Origin: Eubacteriales Family XIII. Incertae Sedis bacterium
Lineage (GTDB): Bacteria; Bacillota; Clostridia; Peptostreptococcales; Anaerovoracaceae
Direction of reading: 5' to 3'
Length of the DNA stretch: 61,191 bases
Assembly (NCBI GenBank): GCA_031272365.1
Contig: JAISTX010000052.1
Span: 1 to 61,191 of the forward strand
Under the pieces are notes generated by a model. That model did no database searches, had not been told where the DNA came from, and saw nothing but the letters and a program-made list of their open reading frames with translations. The translations under genes were made by a program, and so were the position numbers. Shown here one piece after another: positions 24,513 through 33,158 of this stretch. Position 1 is the first letter of the stretch. Each line of letters starts with the position of its first letter.

Positions 24513-25707
24513 CGCTTCCCCCCGCAGCCGTCAGTATATTCTCTTTCCACAAATAGCCGAGTTTGTCGCCGGCCTTGCACAAATCCACAGCCAGCTTGTT
24601 GTCGACAACGGCCGAAACCTCCGAAAACCCGTCTCTTCCCTTTCGGATCAAATAGACTTCCGAAGGCTCGAGCTCATTCACAAGATCCGGGGAATGCGTG
24701 GAAACAAACACCTGCCCACCCGTCTCGGCATACTCCCGGAATTCTTCCACCAAAATTTTTAGCAAATGGGGGTAGAGCTGGTTCTCAGGCTCTTCCACAC
24801 AGAGCAATTTGTGCGGATTGGGGTCAGCCAGCATGACCAGATATGCAAAGATCTTGATGGTCCCGTCTGAAACATACCGGGCGATGAACGGATCTTTGAA
24901 TCTGCCATCCGAAAACCGCAAGAGAATGCGCCCGTCGATAGTCGGCTCAGCCTCCACGGACTCCATGCCCGGGATGCGCTGCCTGATTTTCTTTAGCAGC
25001 GCATTGTATCGATCCGGATGCTTGTCATGAAGATACCGGGCGACATTTGCGATATTGTCCCCGATGGTATTCAATTGTTCATGCGTCGCGACGTCCTGCA
25101 CTTGCCGCGCCGCATTGATTTGAAAGTCCGAAACAAACCAGTCCTTTATCACATTCCGGAATTCTGCGGCTGCGGGAAATTCTTTCATCTGCCCCAATGA
25201 ATTGATGGCGAGGATATTCGCCGCCGCAAGAGGCTTCGGTTCGCGGATCGCATCCTTGATATTTTTCAGGTTTGTCGACTCGTTCGTGATGGCCTCCCCA
25301 ATCCCACGGGAATAGTCAAGGAACTTCCATGGTTCGCCATGCTGCCCGCGCCGATACCGCAGCGATTCTTTTGAAACGACCGGATCGCCATCAGCATCCA
25401 AGCCGATTGCCAATTCATAGGTGCAAAGGCGGGATGTTTTCACGGTATCGTCTTCCAACCTGTACTGGAAAAGGAATTGGATATCCCCTTCGCTCTCCCG
25501 GGAACGCACTTCATGAAACCCCCCCCGCTTTCCAAGCGCCGTCGAAACATCGCCCGTAAGGCAGTCGCCCAGAAAACCAAACACATCGAACAACGTTGAT
25601 TTCCCCGTCCCGTTTTCCCCTAGAAAAACGGCGAAGGCCCCAATGTTCGTGATCTCAACATCCTTCAATGTTTTGTAATTGGTGATTTTAACCGTTTCTA
25701 TTCGCAT
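24505..25707 (-). CDS. AAA (AAA_21/ABC-like) ATPase, partner of DUF4276
   Basis: A 400-aa SMC/ABC-like ATPase. Walker A is GENGTGKS at residues 30-37, the signature-like YVSDGTIKIFAYL is near 278, Walker B is LLCVEEPE at 301-308, and the H-loop is STHSP at 336-340. This is the AAA_21 layout without coiled-coil arms. The ATG at 25707 is chosen from GAGGTGTGAA just upstream; the longer frame crosses the promoter. It forms a two-gene unit with the Toprim-like gene. Confidence 0.85.
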   Translation of the reverse strand: MRIETVKITNYKTLKDVEITNIGAFAVFLGENGTGKSTLFDVFGFLGDCLTGDVSTALGKRGGFHEVRSRESEGDIQFLFQYRLEDDTVKTSRLCTYELAIGLDADGDPVVSKESLRYRRGQHGEPWKFLDYSRGIGEAITNESTNLKNIKDAIREPKPLAAANILAINSLGQMKEFPAAAEFRNVIKDWFVSDFQINAARQVQDVATHEQLNTIGDNIANVARYLHDKHPDRYNALLKKIRQRIPGMESVEAEPTIDGRILLRFSDGRFKDPFIARYVSDGTIKIFAYLVMLADPNPHKLLCVEEPENQLYPHLLKILVEEFREYAETGGQVFVSTHSPDLVNELEPSEVYLIRKGRDGFSEVSAVVDNKLAVDLCKAGDKLGYLWKENILTAAGGSDA

Positions 25708-25737
25708 TTCACACCTCGGAAAAATTCCACACCGTAT

Positions 25738-25766
25738 AATATACCAAAGAGCGTACACCTTCGCAA
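25738..25766 (-). promoter_or_regulatory. Promoter of the ATPase-DUF4276 pair
   Basis: TTGCGA (25761-25766), 17-bp spacer, TATATT (25738-25743), about 31 nt before the ATG. It sits in the 114-bp gap after the radical SAM gene, so the pair is probably a separate transcription unit. Confidence 0.6.
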
Positions 25767-25821
25767 ACGGAAGCCTTTTCGTTTGAAATCCATTGTGCGT
25801 CCAAATACATACATTGTTTCA

Positions 25822-26928
25822 TCACGCTACTTCATTCTTGCCGATATGTCTTCCACATATATTTGAGCACAAATCCAGCGCACACTTGTAGCATGAAACA
25901 ACATTACAACTTAAGCATGTTACATCCTGAGCAATTCGGAACTTATCGAATTCTTCTGAGTTCCACGCATCTTCAATTGCTGCGCCCTGCAGCGAGACCT
26001 TGTATTCGCGATGATCTATTCCGAAAGAACAAGGATAGGCGATCAAATCACAGTCAATAAACATTGAAAACTTAGCAGCCTCACAATAATCGAGTGATTG
26101 ATCACAAACACAACTACTCATGTTTCGTATTGCTGGAGCCTGGCAAGTATCGAACCCAATACGGTATGGATGATTGCGTATCATAGCCTGCTTTATGAAA
26201 TTACTATATTGCTCTTCTTTGCCAGTAATCACCTTCTCTTTCACCCCTAAGCCGACTGCTTTATATAGCAGAAAAACGACGGCATTAATACCGCTTGGAA
26301 AAAGATCATTTTCCAAGCGACACAAAGCCTCTGATATAGTATCAAGGGAGAGGACATAGTGAATATTTGTTGAACAACCAGATTCAATCAGCTTTTCAAT
26401 CGCACTGATTGTTTCGGGGTTATTTTCTTGTCCATTTTCGTTCAATCGAGAATACATCGAAACAGCTACCGCCCCGCAGTATACGCTTGCCGCTTGTGCC
26501 TCTTCATCCGTAAGCAGCAAACCGCTCGTTGTAAAATTGGGCACAATCCCTTTTGCCCTGGTATAGGCCAAGATTTCTTCGAATTGTTCATGCTTATTAG
26601 GATCGCCAGCGCCCCCAAGCGCAACCTGAAACACTCTGTTCTCACATTGATCAATGATATTCTTGTAGCTTGAAATTGGCATATTATCCCGCTTAGTAAA
26701 GGGTGCATTTTGATAGCAATCCACCCCTGCCATTTTGCAGAATCCCTTTTCAGCACAATGACAATGCCCCATGATACCAATGTCAATCAACTCAGGGAAT
26801 GACCGCATATATGGTTCGCAGTCGGCCATTTTATTGCCAAGCATCACATTTGACCTGACCAAAAATCCTGTCTTGTCATTAAACAATTCGGCGAAATTGT
26901 ACTTCTTATCCAAATAACGTTTTATCAC
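25822..26928 (-). CDS. Radical SAM/SPASM-like protein with non-canonical cysteine motif
   Basis: A 368-aa radical SAM-type protein, last gene of the four-gene operon. The cluster loop follows PELIDIGIMGH and has Cys56, Cys58, Cys64 and Cys71 (C-x5-C-x6-CYQ) rather than CX3CX2C. The SAM-fold GGE-like motif is GGAGDP (105-110), and NFTTSG and AVAVSMYS match later strands. The C-terminal part is SPASM-like: YPCSFG, DAWNSEEFDKFR, then Cys338, 341, 346, 349, 354 and 358. This suggests an auxiliary Fe-S cluster and a peptide or protein substrate. It overlaps the NSSS-motif gene by 4 nt. AT-rich and probably acquired. Confidence 0.8.
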   Translation of the reverse strand: MIKRYLDKKYNFAELFNDKTGFLVRSNVMLGNKMADCEPYMRSFPELIDIGIMGHCHCAEKGFCKMAGVDCYQNAPFTKRDNMPISSYKNIIDQCENRVFQVALGGAGDPNKHEQFEEILAYTRAKGIVPNFTTSGLLLTDEEAQAASVYCGAVAVSMYSRLNENGQENNPETISAIEKLIESGCSTNIHYVLSLDTISEALCRLENDLFPSGINAVVFLLYKAVGLGVKEKVITGKEEQYSNFIKQAMIRNHPYRIGFDTCQAPAIRNMSSCVCDQSLDYCEAAKFSMFIDCDLIAYPCSFGIDHREYKVSLQGAAIEDAWNSEEFDKFRIAQDVTCLSCNVVSCYKCALDLCSNICGRHIGKNEVA

Positions 26929-27323
26929 CAGCTTGAATCCCTTCCATCCATATAAAAATCCTCTTCATCAATAATAAAATGATCCATTGTTAAGTATGAC
27001 GTTAGCGGACTATCATCAGAACGCGTACAGCCCATGTATGTGAAATAGCCTTTTTTAGCTAATCTGTCGTATTTTTGTGCGCTATCCTCACCATACACTT
27101 TTGCAATGGTATCATAATCGACTTGTTCAACCTCGAACCGCCGAATACCGGATTTTGACCCTGTAATAATCTCCTCGCAAAAAATACGTGCCGCTGCTGC
27201 TATTGGAGAATCTTCTTCAAAGCCGAGTTTCTTATATAAATACTCTACCGTTAAATCCTCCTTGCATATTATCAAGAAATTCGTTGACGAACTATTTGTA
27301 ACGAACCCGTCTCTAATTTTCAT
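26925..27323 (-). CDS. Small protein with N-terminal KIRxGFVTNSSSTNF motif
   Basis: A 132-aa soluble protein. It starts MKIRDGFVTNSSSTNFLI, a Ser/Thr/Asn-rich opening that I recognise as recurring in unrelated small proteins of Firmicutes and phages but whose role I do not know. The rest is an acidic alpha/beta-looking domain without a known family. It sits directly before, and overlaps, the radical SAM gene, so the motif could be the target of modification; that is inference. SD GGAGGA, with the start overlapping the previous gene by 11 nt. Confidence 0.7.
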   Translation of the reverse strand: MKIRDGFVTNSSSTNFLIICKEDLTVEYLYKKLGFEEDSPIAAAARIFCEEIITGSKSGIRRFEVEQVDYDTIAKVYGEDSAQKYDRLAKKGYFTYMGCTRSDDSPLTSYLTMDHFIIDEEDFYMDGRDSSW

Positions 27324-27696
27324 CCTGTATTCCTCCTGTAAGTTTAGCGATAATGCCGAAAAGAGCCTTGTCCTCCATTAAGAACTCAACGTCGTAATCT
27401 TTATCTATAGATATATTTTTATAATAACAACGACCTTTGGAGGACAACCTTCTGATTTCCTCATTAAACAGATTGTGTTTATGGGATAAATAATCATCAA
27501 AATTATTAAACTCTAGCTGGTAGTACTTTTTATACTCGGTTCTCAAATTGATAGCATTAGAAAAATAGTATTCAAATATCCTATCGATAAGTCGACTCAT
27601 ATAACTCTTTCGCCGAACACCAAAAGCTCGATAAAGAGATGCTCGGGTGATCCTGACATCTTGCTTGTAGTACGCCTTCCCGTCAATAATCAGCAT
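27313..27696 (-). CDS. Hypothetical protein, 127 aa, in the STAND-radical SAM operon
   Basis: A 127-aa protein with no family I recognise. It is rich in Tyr, Lys and Asn, with a basic first half (YKQDVRITRASLYRAFGVRRK) that could be a DNA- or RNA-binding helix pair, and an acidic C-terminus. No signal or membrane segment. The ATG at 27696 has SD GGAGGTGAT, inside the 3' end of the NTPase gene, which it overlaps by 14 nt. Confidence 0.7.
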   Translation of the reverse strand: MLIIDGKAYYKQDVRITRASLYRAFGVRRKSYMSRLIDRIFEYYFSNAINLRTEYKKYYQLEFNNFDDYLSHKHNLFNEEIRRLSSKGRCYYKNISIDKDYDVEFLMEDKALFGIIAKLTGGIQDEN

Positions 27697-30061
27697 CGAG
27701 ATCACCTCCTATGGTCCATCTTTCCAATTTAAGTGCTAGACTAGTACTTTTATCAATTGTTATGTTTTGCAGGTATTGAGCTATAGCATTACGCAAATCA
27801 TTGTTTGAAACCTGACCCATCAACTCAACAAAGGTTACTTTCGAAATTGTATCGGCGACTTTTTTTATCGCCAAGTCATCAGGCTGTATAATTGCTATTA
27901 TTATTACAAACCGCTGCAGATTAGCCGGTAGCATTTTGTCTCTGCGAAGAAATGCGTGTATAGCTTCAATTAGTGCGTCGAATGCTTTTCTCGTACCATC
28001 AAAACGTCGCCCAAGGGGATATTTAATAACCTCTTGTAGGGCTTGGTAATTATCAATCTTTAGAAGAATAGTATTTGCATAGTCTAAGGACAGGCCATGT
28101 CCTTGATACTCATTTCTTAACAAGAAAACCACCAACTGCCAGAAATCATGGGGCTGTCTTTGAATTGTTTCCGCAATATAATCTATTTCGAAATCGCTTA
28201 ACGAATCACTGTCAGAAAATGCAAGTAGTACCCCGTAATCTTGGAAAACCCGACCTTGATATGGAGGCATCGGTTTATTACCTATTCCCTGGATTGGTTC
28301 GTGGCCAAAACAACTTAGTATTCTAAAGCATAGAGTTTCTTTATTCTTTAATGTACTGTTTTTGAAGTGGTAATATGCATATTTCAGCAACCCTTCTAAA
28401 GGGGACTCTTTTGCAGCAAACATTCGACTTGCAGTTTTATAGAATTCTCCATAAGTGCAATCCTGCGCATCCTCATCTTTTGCGAGTAAACACTTTGCCA
28501 AACAGAAGTCGCGGAATTCATCAAAAACAAATTCAACAACTTCAATTTCCTCTTGAGTAAGACCATGGCCTTTTTCAATATTCCGGCTAATGATGAGGTT
28601 GTTGTCAAGCATATTCTTGAAAGAGGCCGTATCCTTTGCATCAAGCCCCAGTGCACAAATATCCACACTCTCATAGTTTTGATTGCGAAGCATGATATCT
28701 GCGATTGAATTAAGAACGGTCAACAAACTAGGTTGCGGAAAGAGTTGGTTGATTCTTTGTATGTATTTCTTGAATAGTTCGGCATTTCTCAATTCAATAG
28801 TGTTTGCACCTGAATCGCTGTTGATTTCAAAAAAAATCCTCATCAGCAATAACGAGCGAAGTAGTTTTTCTTGCACACCTGACGACAAGGAGCCAGTCAT
28901 ATTGAAGTGCTTCGAATAATTTGAGAGTAGAAGTTTTCTTACCCGCTTACTGTAGTGTGATTCTTGTATGCCCAGCACAAAAGGTTTCGATAATACAGAG
29001 TCAAACATGATTGAAAAACGCGAATCAAAATACTCACTCCTACATGAGCACAGTATTTTGATATTACTGTAATCCGCTAATTCGTCAAAGAGTTCTCCGA
29101 TACTAGCAATAAAACTACTGTTATCATTTTCGTTAAGAGCATCAATTATTATTATCATCTTCTTTCTTTGTATGCCTAATATGACAGAGGTTAATCGTAA
29201 ATAAACAAAAGGTGTCTTTACAAAGATCTTTGGAAGCTCCAATTGTTTGATGATATGCTCATAACAATTGCCTTTAATATCGCGTGAATCTATCCATATG
29301 CACGGCATCTTGTTATTAGTCGCCGTTTCAGCGATGCTGCACAACAGATTCGTTTTTCCGTTACCTGCGCTTCCAATTAACAACAAACCTTGAGCCTGAC
29401 TAATCTCGAACGACATTTGAAGCTTTACGATAGCTCCTGCGAGAGAATAAGCTGCACTCTCAAATTTATACATCGCGTCACCATGGAATTGACTGTATTC
29501 TTCAATTGCCTTCATGCCATAAATGCGATTATAGTATTCCGCAGCAGTCGTAATAACTGCCCCGAGCTGATTCCGGGTTGCATTACTACGAATCTTCAAA
29601 GAGATATGCTTTGATAGTTCGCTTTCAGCAGGAATATCACGGTATTTGTATAGTAACGCATTATAATCGTGACGCAAACGATGGATCCATTTGTTTCCGT
29701 AAATAAAGTATCGCAAGAACTCCTTGCTTTCGTTCAATTCTACAAATACGTTACGAAGATACTTCCCTGAAGATGACAACCGTTCAATTTTCTTATTAGT
29801 GGATTTATTAACCCTGGTTTGGAATCTAAAAAGCCATATGATTATTGAAATGATGCTTACGAACACCACCAGTACTCCCCAATAGGCTTCTATAAATTGA
29901 ACTATCCCATTAAAATCCTGCAACCAATTATCCCGCTCGACAGTCTCAATGGCAACATTCGATGATGTTGTCGCGCAATATCGTCGCGATAATATCCCAG
30001 TCTTATTAACGAGCTGTTCTCTTACAAAATCGCCATAGTATAATGAGTTGTTAAAGCACAC
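27683..30061 (-). CDS. Membrane-anchored STAND/NACHT-like NTPase
   Basis: About 792 aa from a GTG at 30061 (or 746 aa from a TTG at 29923). The open frame runs on into tRNA-Pro, so the true start must be downstream. One membrane helix is at about residues 61-80. The NTPase core has Walker A GSAGNGKT (230-237), Walker B IIIIDALNEN (303-312) and a downstream ILCSCRSEYFD, typical of STAND/NACHT proteins. The C-terminal 400 residues are helical and repeat-like, as expected of a sensor. STAND NTPases often act in phage sensing. First gene of an overlapping four-gene operon; strongly AT-rich. Confidence 0.8.
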   Translation of the reverse strand: MCFNNSLYYGDFVREQLVNKTGILSRRYCATTSSNVAIETVERDNWLQDFNGIVQFIEAYWGVLVVFVSIISIIIWLFRFQTRVNKSTNKKIERLSSSGKYLRNVFVELNESKEFLRYFIYGNKWIHRLRHDYNALLYKYRDIPAESELSKHISLKIRSNATRNQLGAVITTAAEYYNRIYGMKAIEEYSQFHGDAMYKFESAAYSLAGAIVKLQMSFEISQAQGLLLIGSAGNGKTNLLCSIAETATNNKMPCIWIDSRDIKGNCYEHIIKQLELPKIFVKTPFVYLRLTSVILGIQRKKMIIIIDALNENDNSSFIASIGELFDELADYSNIKILCSCRSEYFDSRFSIMFDSVLSKPFVLGIQESHYSKRVRKLLLSNYSKHFNMTGSLSSGVQEKLLRSLLLMRIFFEINSDSGANTIELRNAELFKKYIQRINQLFPQPSLLTVLNSIADIMLRNQNYESVDICALGLDAKDTASFKNMLDNNLIISRNIEKGHGLTQEEIEVVEFVFDEFRDFCLAKCLLAKDEDAQDCTYGEFYKTASRMFAAKESPLEGLLKYAYYHFKNSTLKNKETLCFRILSCFGHEPIQGIGNKPMPPYQGRVFQDYGVLLAFSDSDSLSDFEIDYIAETIQRQPHDFWQLVVFLLRNEYQGHGLSLDYANTILLKIDNYQALQEVIKYPLGRRFDGTRKAFDALIEAIHAFLRRDKMLPANLQRFVIIIAIIQPDDLAIKKVADTISKVTFVELMGQVSNNDLRNAIAQYLQNITIDKSTSLALKLERWTIGGDLDADY

Positions 30062-30156
30062 TGCTATTGTGAAAACCTCTTGATACTTGTTTTGACTCCA
30101 CCCATTGATTTTAACACAGTGCCTCTTGCTTATGATAGCCCCAAACAGCAGTCCAT

Positions 30157-30233
30157 TGGTCGGGGCGGCGGGATTCGAACCCACGGCCCCCTGCTCCCAA
30201 AGCAGGTGCGCTACCAAACTGCGCTACGCCCCG
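30157..30233 (-). tRNA. tRNA-Pro (TGG)
   Basis: A cloverleaf with TAGCGCAGTTTGGTAGCGC and GGTTCGAATCC, acceptor CGGGGCG/CGCCCCG, encoded CCA (30157-30159) and anticodon TGG in loop TTTGGGA. A TATACT hexamer lies just upstream. It forms the right border of the AT-rich island. Confidence 0.96.
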
Positions 30234-30288
30234 AACACGAGGGTTTAGTATACCATATTTCAGATCCCAAGAACTTGTGGATTTTCAC

Positions 30289-30317
30289 TTGTAAACCTGC
30301 TTAATCAATGTTAAACT
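30289..30317 (+). promoter_or_regulatory. Promoter placed for a leaderless mRNA (SorC-type gene)
   Basis: TTGTAA (30289-30294), 17 bp, TAAACT (30312-30317), then six bases to the ATG. No SD. Confidence 0.65.
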
Positions 30318-30323
30318 GTCGCC

Positions 30324-31304
30324 ATGATAAGGCTGGATCGTTACAATCTCATACTGAAGGCGGCGCACCTCTACTACATCGACAACAAGACGCAGGCGGA
30401 GATTTCCGAGATCCTGCGCATCTCCCGCCCGACCATCAACAAGCTGCTCCGCGAGGCGCGGGAGTCCGGCATCGTGAAGATCACGATCAACAACACCCGC
30501 GGCGGCGAAAACTTTGTGGAGCGCGAGCTCGAGCTGCGCGAGGAGCTGGGGTTGCGGGAAGTGATGATCGTCAACCCGGCCAGCACCTCCCAGAAGGCGA
30601 TCGACCTCAGCATCGGGGAGCAGGCGGCAAACTACCTGATGTCCACCCTCCGGTCGGGTGCCACGATCGGCCTGTCCTCAGGCAAGACCGTGCTGCGTAT
30701 GAACGAGCACCTGCATTCGACGGGGGTGCTGAAAAACCTCAGCTTCATCCCGCTCGAGGGGGGCATCGACACGGAGGACGGCAACTACTCCAACATCCTG
30801 TCCAATTTCCTCTGCGAGCAGATGGCGTCCCTGTTCAAAAACTCCACCATCGCGATGGTGCTCGCGCCGCTTGTCGCGCAGAGCGAGGAGGAGGCCGCGA
30901 TCCTGTTCCGCTCGAAAAACATCCAGCGCGTCTTCAACCGGATGGAGGACATGGACATCGCCATCGTCGGCATCGACAGCGACCCGGAAAACTCGACGCT
31001 GCTGCTGCTCGACAGGACCCTCAAGGAATACCGGGCGGATATGGTCAAGGCGGGGATCGTCGGCAATGTCTGCGCCCGGCACTACACGGAGGACGGCGAG
31101 CTGAACGTGATGGACATCGAACGCAACATCATCGCCATCCAGCCGGAAGGCCTGCAGAAAATCCCGCTTGTGCTCGGCATCGCCGGCGGGGTGCACAAAA
31201 TCCGGTCCATCATCGGGGGCGCCAGGGCGAAACTCTTCAACACGCTCATCACGGACATCCACACCGCAAACGCCGTCAGCGCGCGCCTCAAGGGGACGCG
31301 GTAG
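30324..31304 (+). CDS. SorC/DeoR-family sugar-binding transcriptional regulator
   Basis: A 326-aa regulator. The N-terminal HTH (NKTQAEISEILRISRPTINKLLREARESGIV) is followed by the SorC sugar-binding domain with GLSSGKT (effector phosphate loop) and FIPLEGGIDTEDGNYSNI. It converges on the adjacent dehydrogenase/transport operon, which it probably controls in response to a phosphorylated sugar or polyol. The SorC domain usually senses a sugar phosphate, yet no kinase is nearby. The ATG follows the -10 by 6 nt. Confidence 0.92.
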   Translation: MIRLDRYNLILKAAHLYYIDNKTQAEISEILRISRPTINKLLREARESGIVKITINNTRGGENFVERELELREELGLREVMIVNPASTSQKAIDLSIGEQAANYLMSTLRSGATIGLSSGKTVLRMNEHLHSTGVLKNLSFIPLEGGIDTEDGNYSNILSNFLCEQMASLFKNSTIAMVLAPLVAQSEEEAAILFRSKNIQRVFNRMEDMDIAIVGIDSDPENSTLLLLDRTLKEYRADMVKAGIVGNVCARHYTEDGELNVMDIERNIIAIQPEGLQKIPLVLGIAGGVHKIRSIIGGARAKLFNTLITDIHTANAVSARLKGTR

Positions 31305-31321
31305 CGGCATCCTGCTTCGGC

Positions 31322-32344
31322 TTACGGCTCCACGAGTACCTTCAGCACGTCCTTCCCAAACAGCATCCGGTCCAGCGCGGCCGCGTAGTCCTCGAGCCCG
31401 TATACGTCGGTCACAAGGTCGTCGACCTTCACGATGCCCTCTTCGAGAAACATCAGGGCGCGGTCGAAGCAGTGCGTCTGCGCGAACGAGCCGAGCAGCT
31501 TGATCTCCTTCTCGAAAAACTGGTAGGGGCGCACCTCGATCGTCTCCTCCTCGCCGCAGACGCCGTAGACGACGACCTTGCCGCGCGGCTTGACGAAATC
31601 GAACGCCTGCTGGAGCACCGCGCTCGCCCCCGTCGCGTCGATCACGATGTCGAACCCGCGCGGGAAAGCCTCGCGGAGGATCTTCGCATGCTTGCCGTAG
31701 TCGCTCCGGTCCATCGGCACCGTCCGCGCGTAGCCGCCCCGCGCGACCAGATCCAGCTTGGCCTGCGAGGAGGCGCAGACGACGACCCGCCCGGCGCCGC
31801 CATGGCGCAGCAGCTGCGTCAGGATGATGCCCGTCGGCCCCGCGCCGAAGACCAGCACGTCGTCGCCGGGGCGCACTTCGATCACGTCCATCCCGTGGAC
31901 GGCGCAGGCCGTCGGCTCCGTGAACGCCGCCTGGCGGAACGACAGCCTGTCGCTGATCGAAAAGACCTTGTCGTAGCCCACAAGGACGTACTGCGCAAAA
32001 CCGCCCGGCCCGTTGCAGCCGAGCGAATAGAAGTTTTCGCAAAACAGCGGGATGTCGCGCCTGCAGTAGTAGCATTCCCCGCAGAGCACCGTGTTGTCCG
32101 CCGTCACCCGGTCCCCGACGGAAAAGCCCTTGACATCGGGCCCTACCTCCGCGACCACGCCCGCAAACTCATGGCCCGGCGTGAGCGGGAAGCGCGAGAT
32201 GAAGGCCCCGTTGTGGATGTGCGCGTCCGTGCGGCAGATGCCGCAACTCTTCACCTCGATGAGCACCTGGCCGCCGCTGACCGGGGGCTTTGGGACGTCC
32301 CGTACGGAGAACTTCTTCGGCTCCTCGTAGACGACGGCGCGCAT
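31322..32344 (-). CDS. Zinc-dependent polyol dehydrogenase (MDR family)
   Basis: A 340-aa medium-chain dehydrogenase. The catalytic Zn ligands lie in SCGICRTDAH and GHEF, with Glu in TEPTACAVHG. The structural Zn Cys cluster is CGECYYCRRDIPLFC. The Rossmann motif is VFGAGPTG. It resembles sorbitol/arabitol dehydrogenases. Last gene of the sugar-alcohol operon, 1 nt after the SDR. Oxidation of a polyol such as arabitol, xylitol or sorbitol is likely; the substrate cannot be fixed from sequence. Confidence 0.85.
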   Translation of the reverse strand: MRAVVYEEPKKFSVRDVPKPPVSGGQVLIEVKSCGICRTDAHIHNGAFISRFPLTPGHEFAGVVAEVGPDVKGFSVGDRVTADNTVLCGECYYCRRDIPLFCENFYSLGCNGPGGFAQYVLVGYDKVFSISDRLSFRQAAFTEPTACAVHGMDVIEVRPGDDVLVFGAGPTGIILTQLLRHGGAGRVVVCASSQAKLDLVARGGYARTVPMDRSDYGKHAKILREAFPRGFDIVIDATGASAVLQQAFDFVKPRGKVVVYGVCGEEETIEVRPYQFFEKEIKLLGSFAQTHCFDRALMFLEEGIVKVDDLVTDVYGLEDYAAALDRMLFGKDVLKVLVEP

Positions 32345-32345
32345 A

Positions 32346-33140
32346 TCAGTTTAGGTACCGCCCGCCGTCCACGTTGAGCGCCTGGCCCGTGACCGCGGAC
32401 GACAGCTCGCTGCAGAAGAACAGCACGGCCCCCGCGACGTCTTCCACCGTCTGCGCGCGACCCTGCGGGATCTCCTCCATGTATTTGTTCCATTCCTCGT
32501 CCTGCGTCACGCCGAGGTTCTTCTCCGCGTCCTCCAGGATCCGGTCCCACATCTGCGTGCGGATGATGCCCGGGCAGACCGCGTTGACGTTGACGCCGAA
32601 CCGCGCCACCTCCACAGCGACAGACTGCGCGTAGTTGAGCCCCGCCGCCTTCGTTGCGTTGTAGTGCCCCTGCACGCGGAAGCCGTGGCGTCCTGCGACG
32701 GAGTCGATGAGCACCACCCGGCCGCCGCCGTTGTTCTTCACCATGCGCTTCGTCCCGTACGTGAGCACGTTGAACATGCCCATGACATTGACGTCCGTGA
32801 TGCGCCGGACCTGCTCCGGCGTCGCGTCGAACAGGGACCCGGAAACGATGATGCCGGCGCAGTGCACGAGGATGTCGATCTGCCCGCTCGGCGCGAAAGC
32901 CGTAGCCTCGTCCAGCATCTTCTCCACGCTCGCAAGGTCGGACACGTCCGTGATCGAATAGCCGGTTTTCACGCCCTTCCCTGCGACCTCTTCCGCCGCC
33001 TGCTTCGTGACGTCTTCCAGCACGTCCGCGATCCACACGTCCGCGCCGCAGTCCGCGAGCTGGAGGGCGATTTCCTTGCCGATCCCGCGCGCGGCGCCCG
33101 TGACGACCGCCGTTTTCCCCGAAAAGTCAAATACTCCCAT
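32346..33140 (-). CDS. Short-chain dehydrogenase/reductase (polyol type)
   Basis: A 264-aa SDR. The cofactor motif is TGAARGIG, the NAG-type motif is CAGI, and the active site has Ser in IDSVAGRHG and YNATK. The C-terminus is GQALNVDGGRYLN. Asp at WIADV after the second strand favours NAD(H). Middle gene of the dehydrogenase trio, with SD AAAGGAG. Sorbitol-6-phosphate- or arabitol-type relatives are known; the substrate is unassigned. Confidence 0.88.
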   Translation of the reverse strand: MGVFDFSGKTAVVTGAARGIGKEIALQLADCGADVWIADVLEDVTKQAAEEVAGKGVKTGYSITDVSDLASVEKMLDEATAFAPSGQIDILVHCAGIIVSGSLFDATPEQVRRITDVNVMGMFNVLTYGTKRMVKNNGGGRVVLIDSVAGRHGFRVQGHYNATKAAGLNYAQSVAVEVARFGVNVNAVCPGIIRTQMWDRILEDAEKNLGVTQDEEWNKYMEEIPQGRAQTVEDVAGAVLFFCSELSSAVTGQALNVDGGRYLN

Positions 33141-33158
33141 TGCTGCCCATGCTCCTTT

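Noticed and set aside
23955-25707. PARIS defence system
   Set aside because: The ATPase fits loosely, but the second gene carries DUF4276 motifs, not the DUF4435 of AriB.
25822-26928. Prokaryotic viperin
   Set aside because: The cysteine motif and SPASM-like C-terminus differ from viperins, which have canonical CX3CX2C and no such C-terminal cysteine set.
23893-30156. Prophage or integrative element
   Set aside because: No integrase, structural, replication or relaxase genes and no duplicated tRNA end were found.
30062-30217. N-terminal extension of the STAND NTPase into tRNA-Pro
   Set aside because: The extra residues are an antisense-type reading of tRNA-Pro and its flank; a coding start inside a tRNA is implausible.
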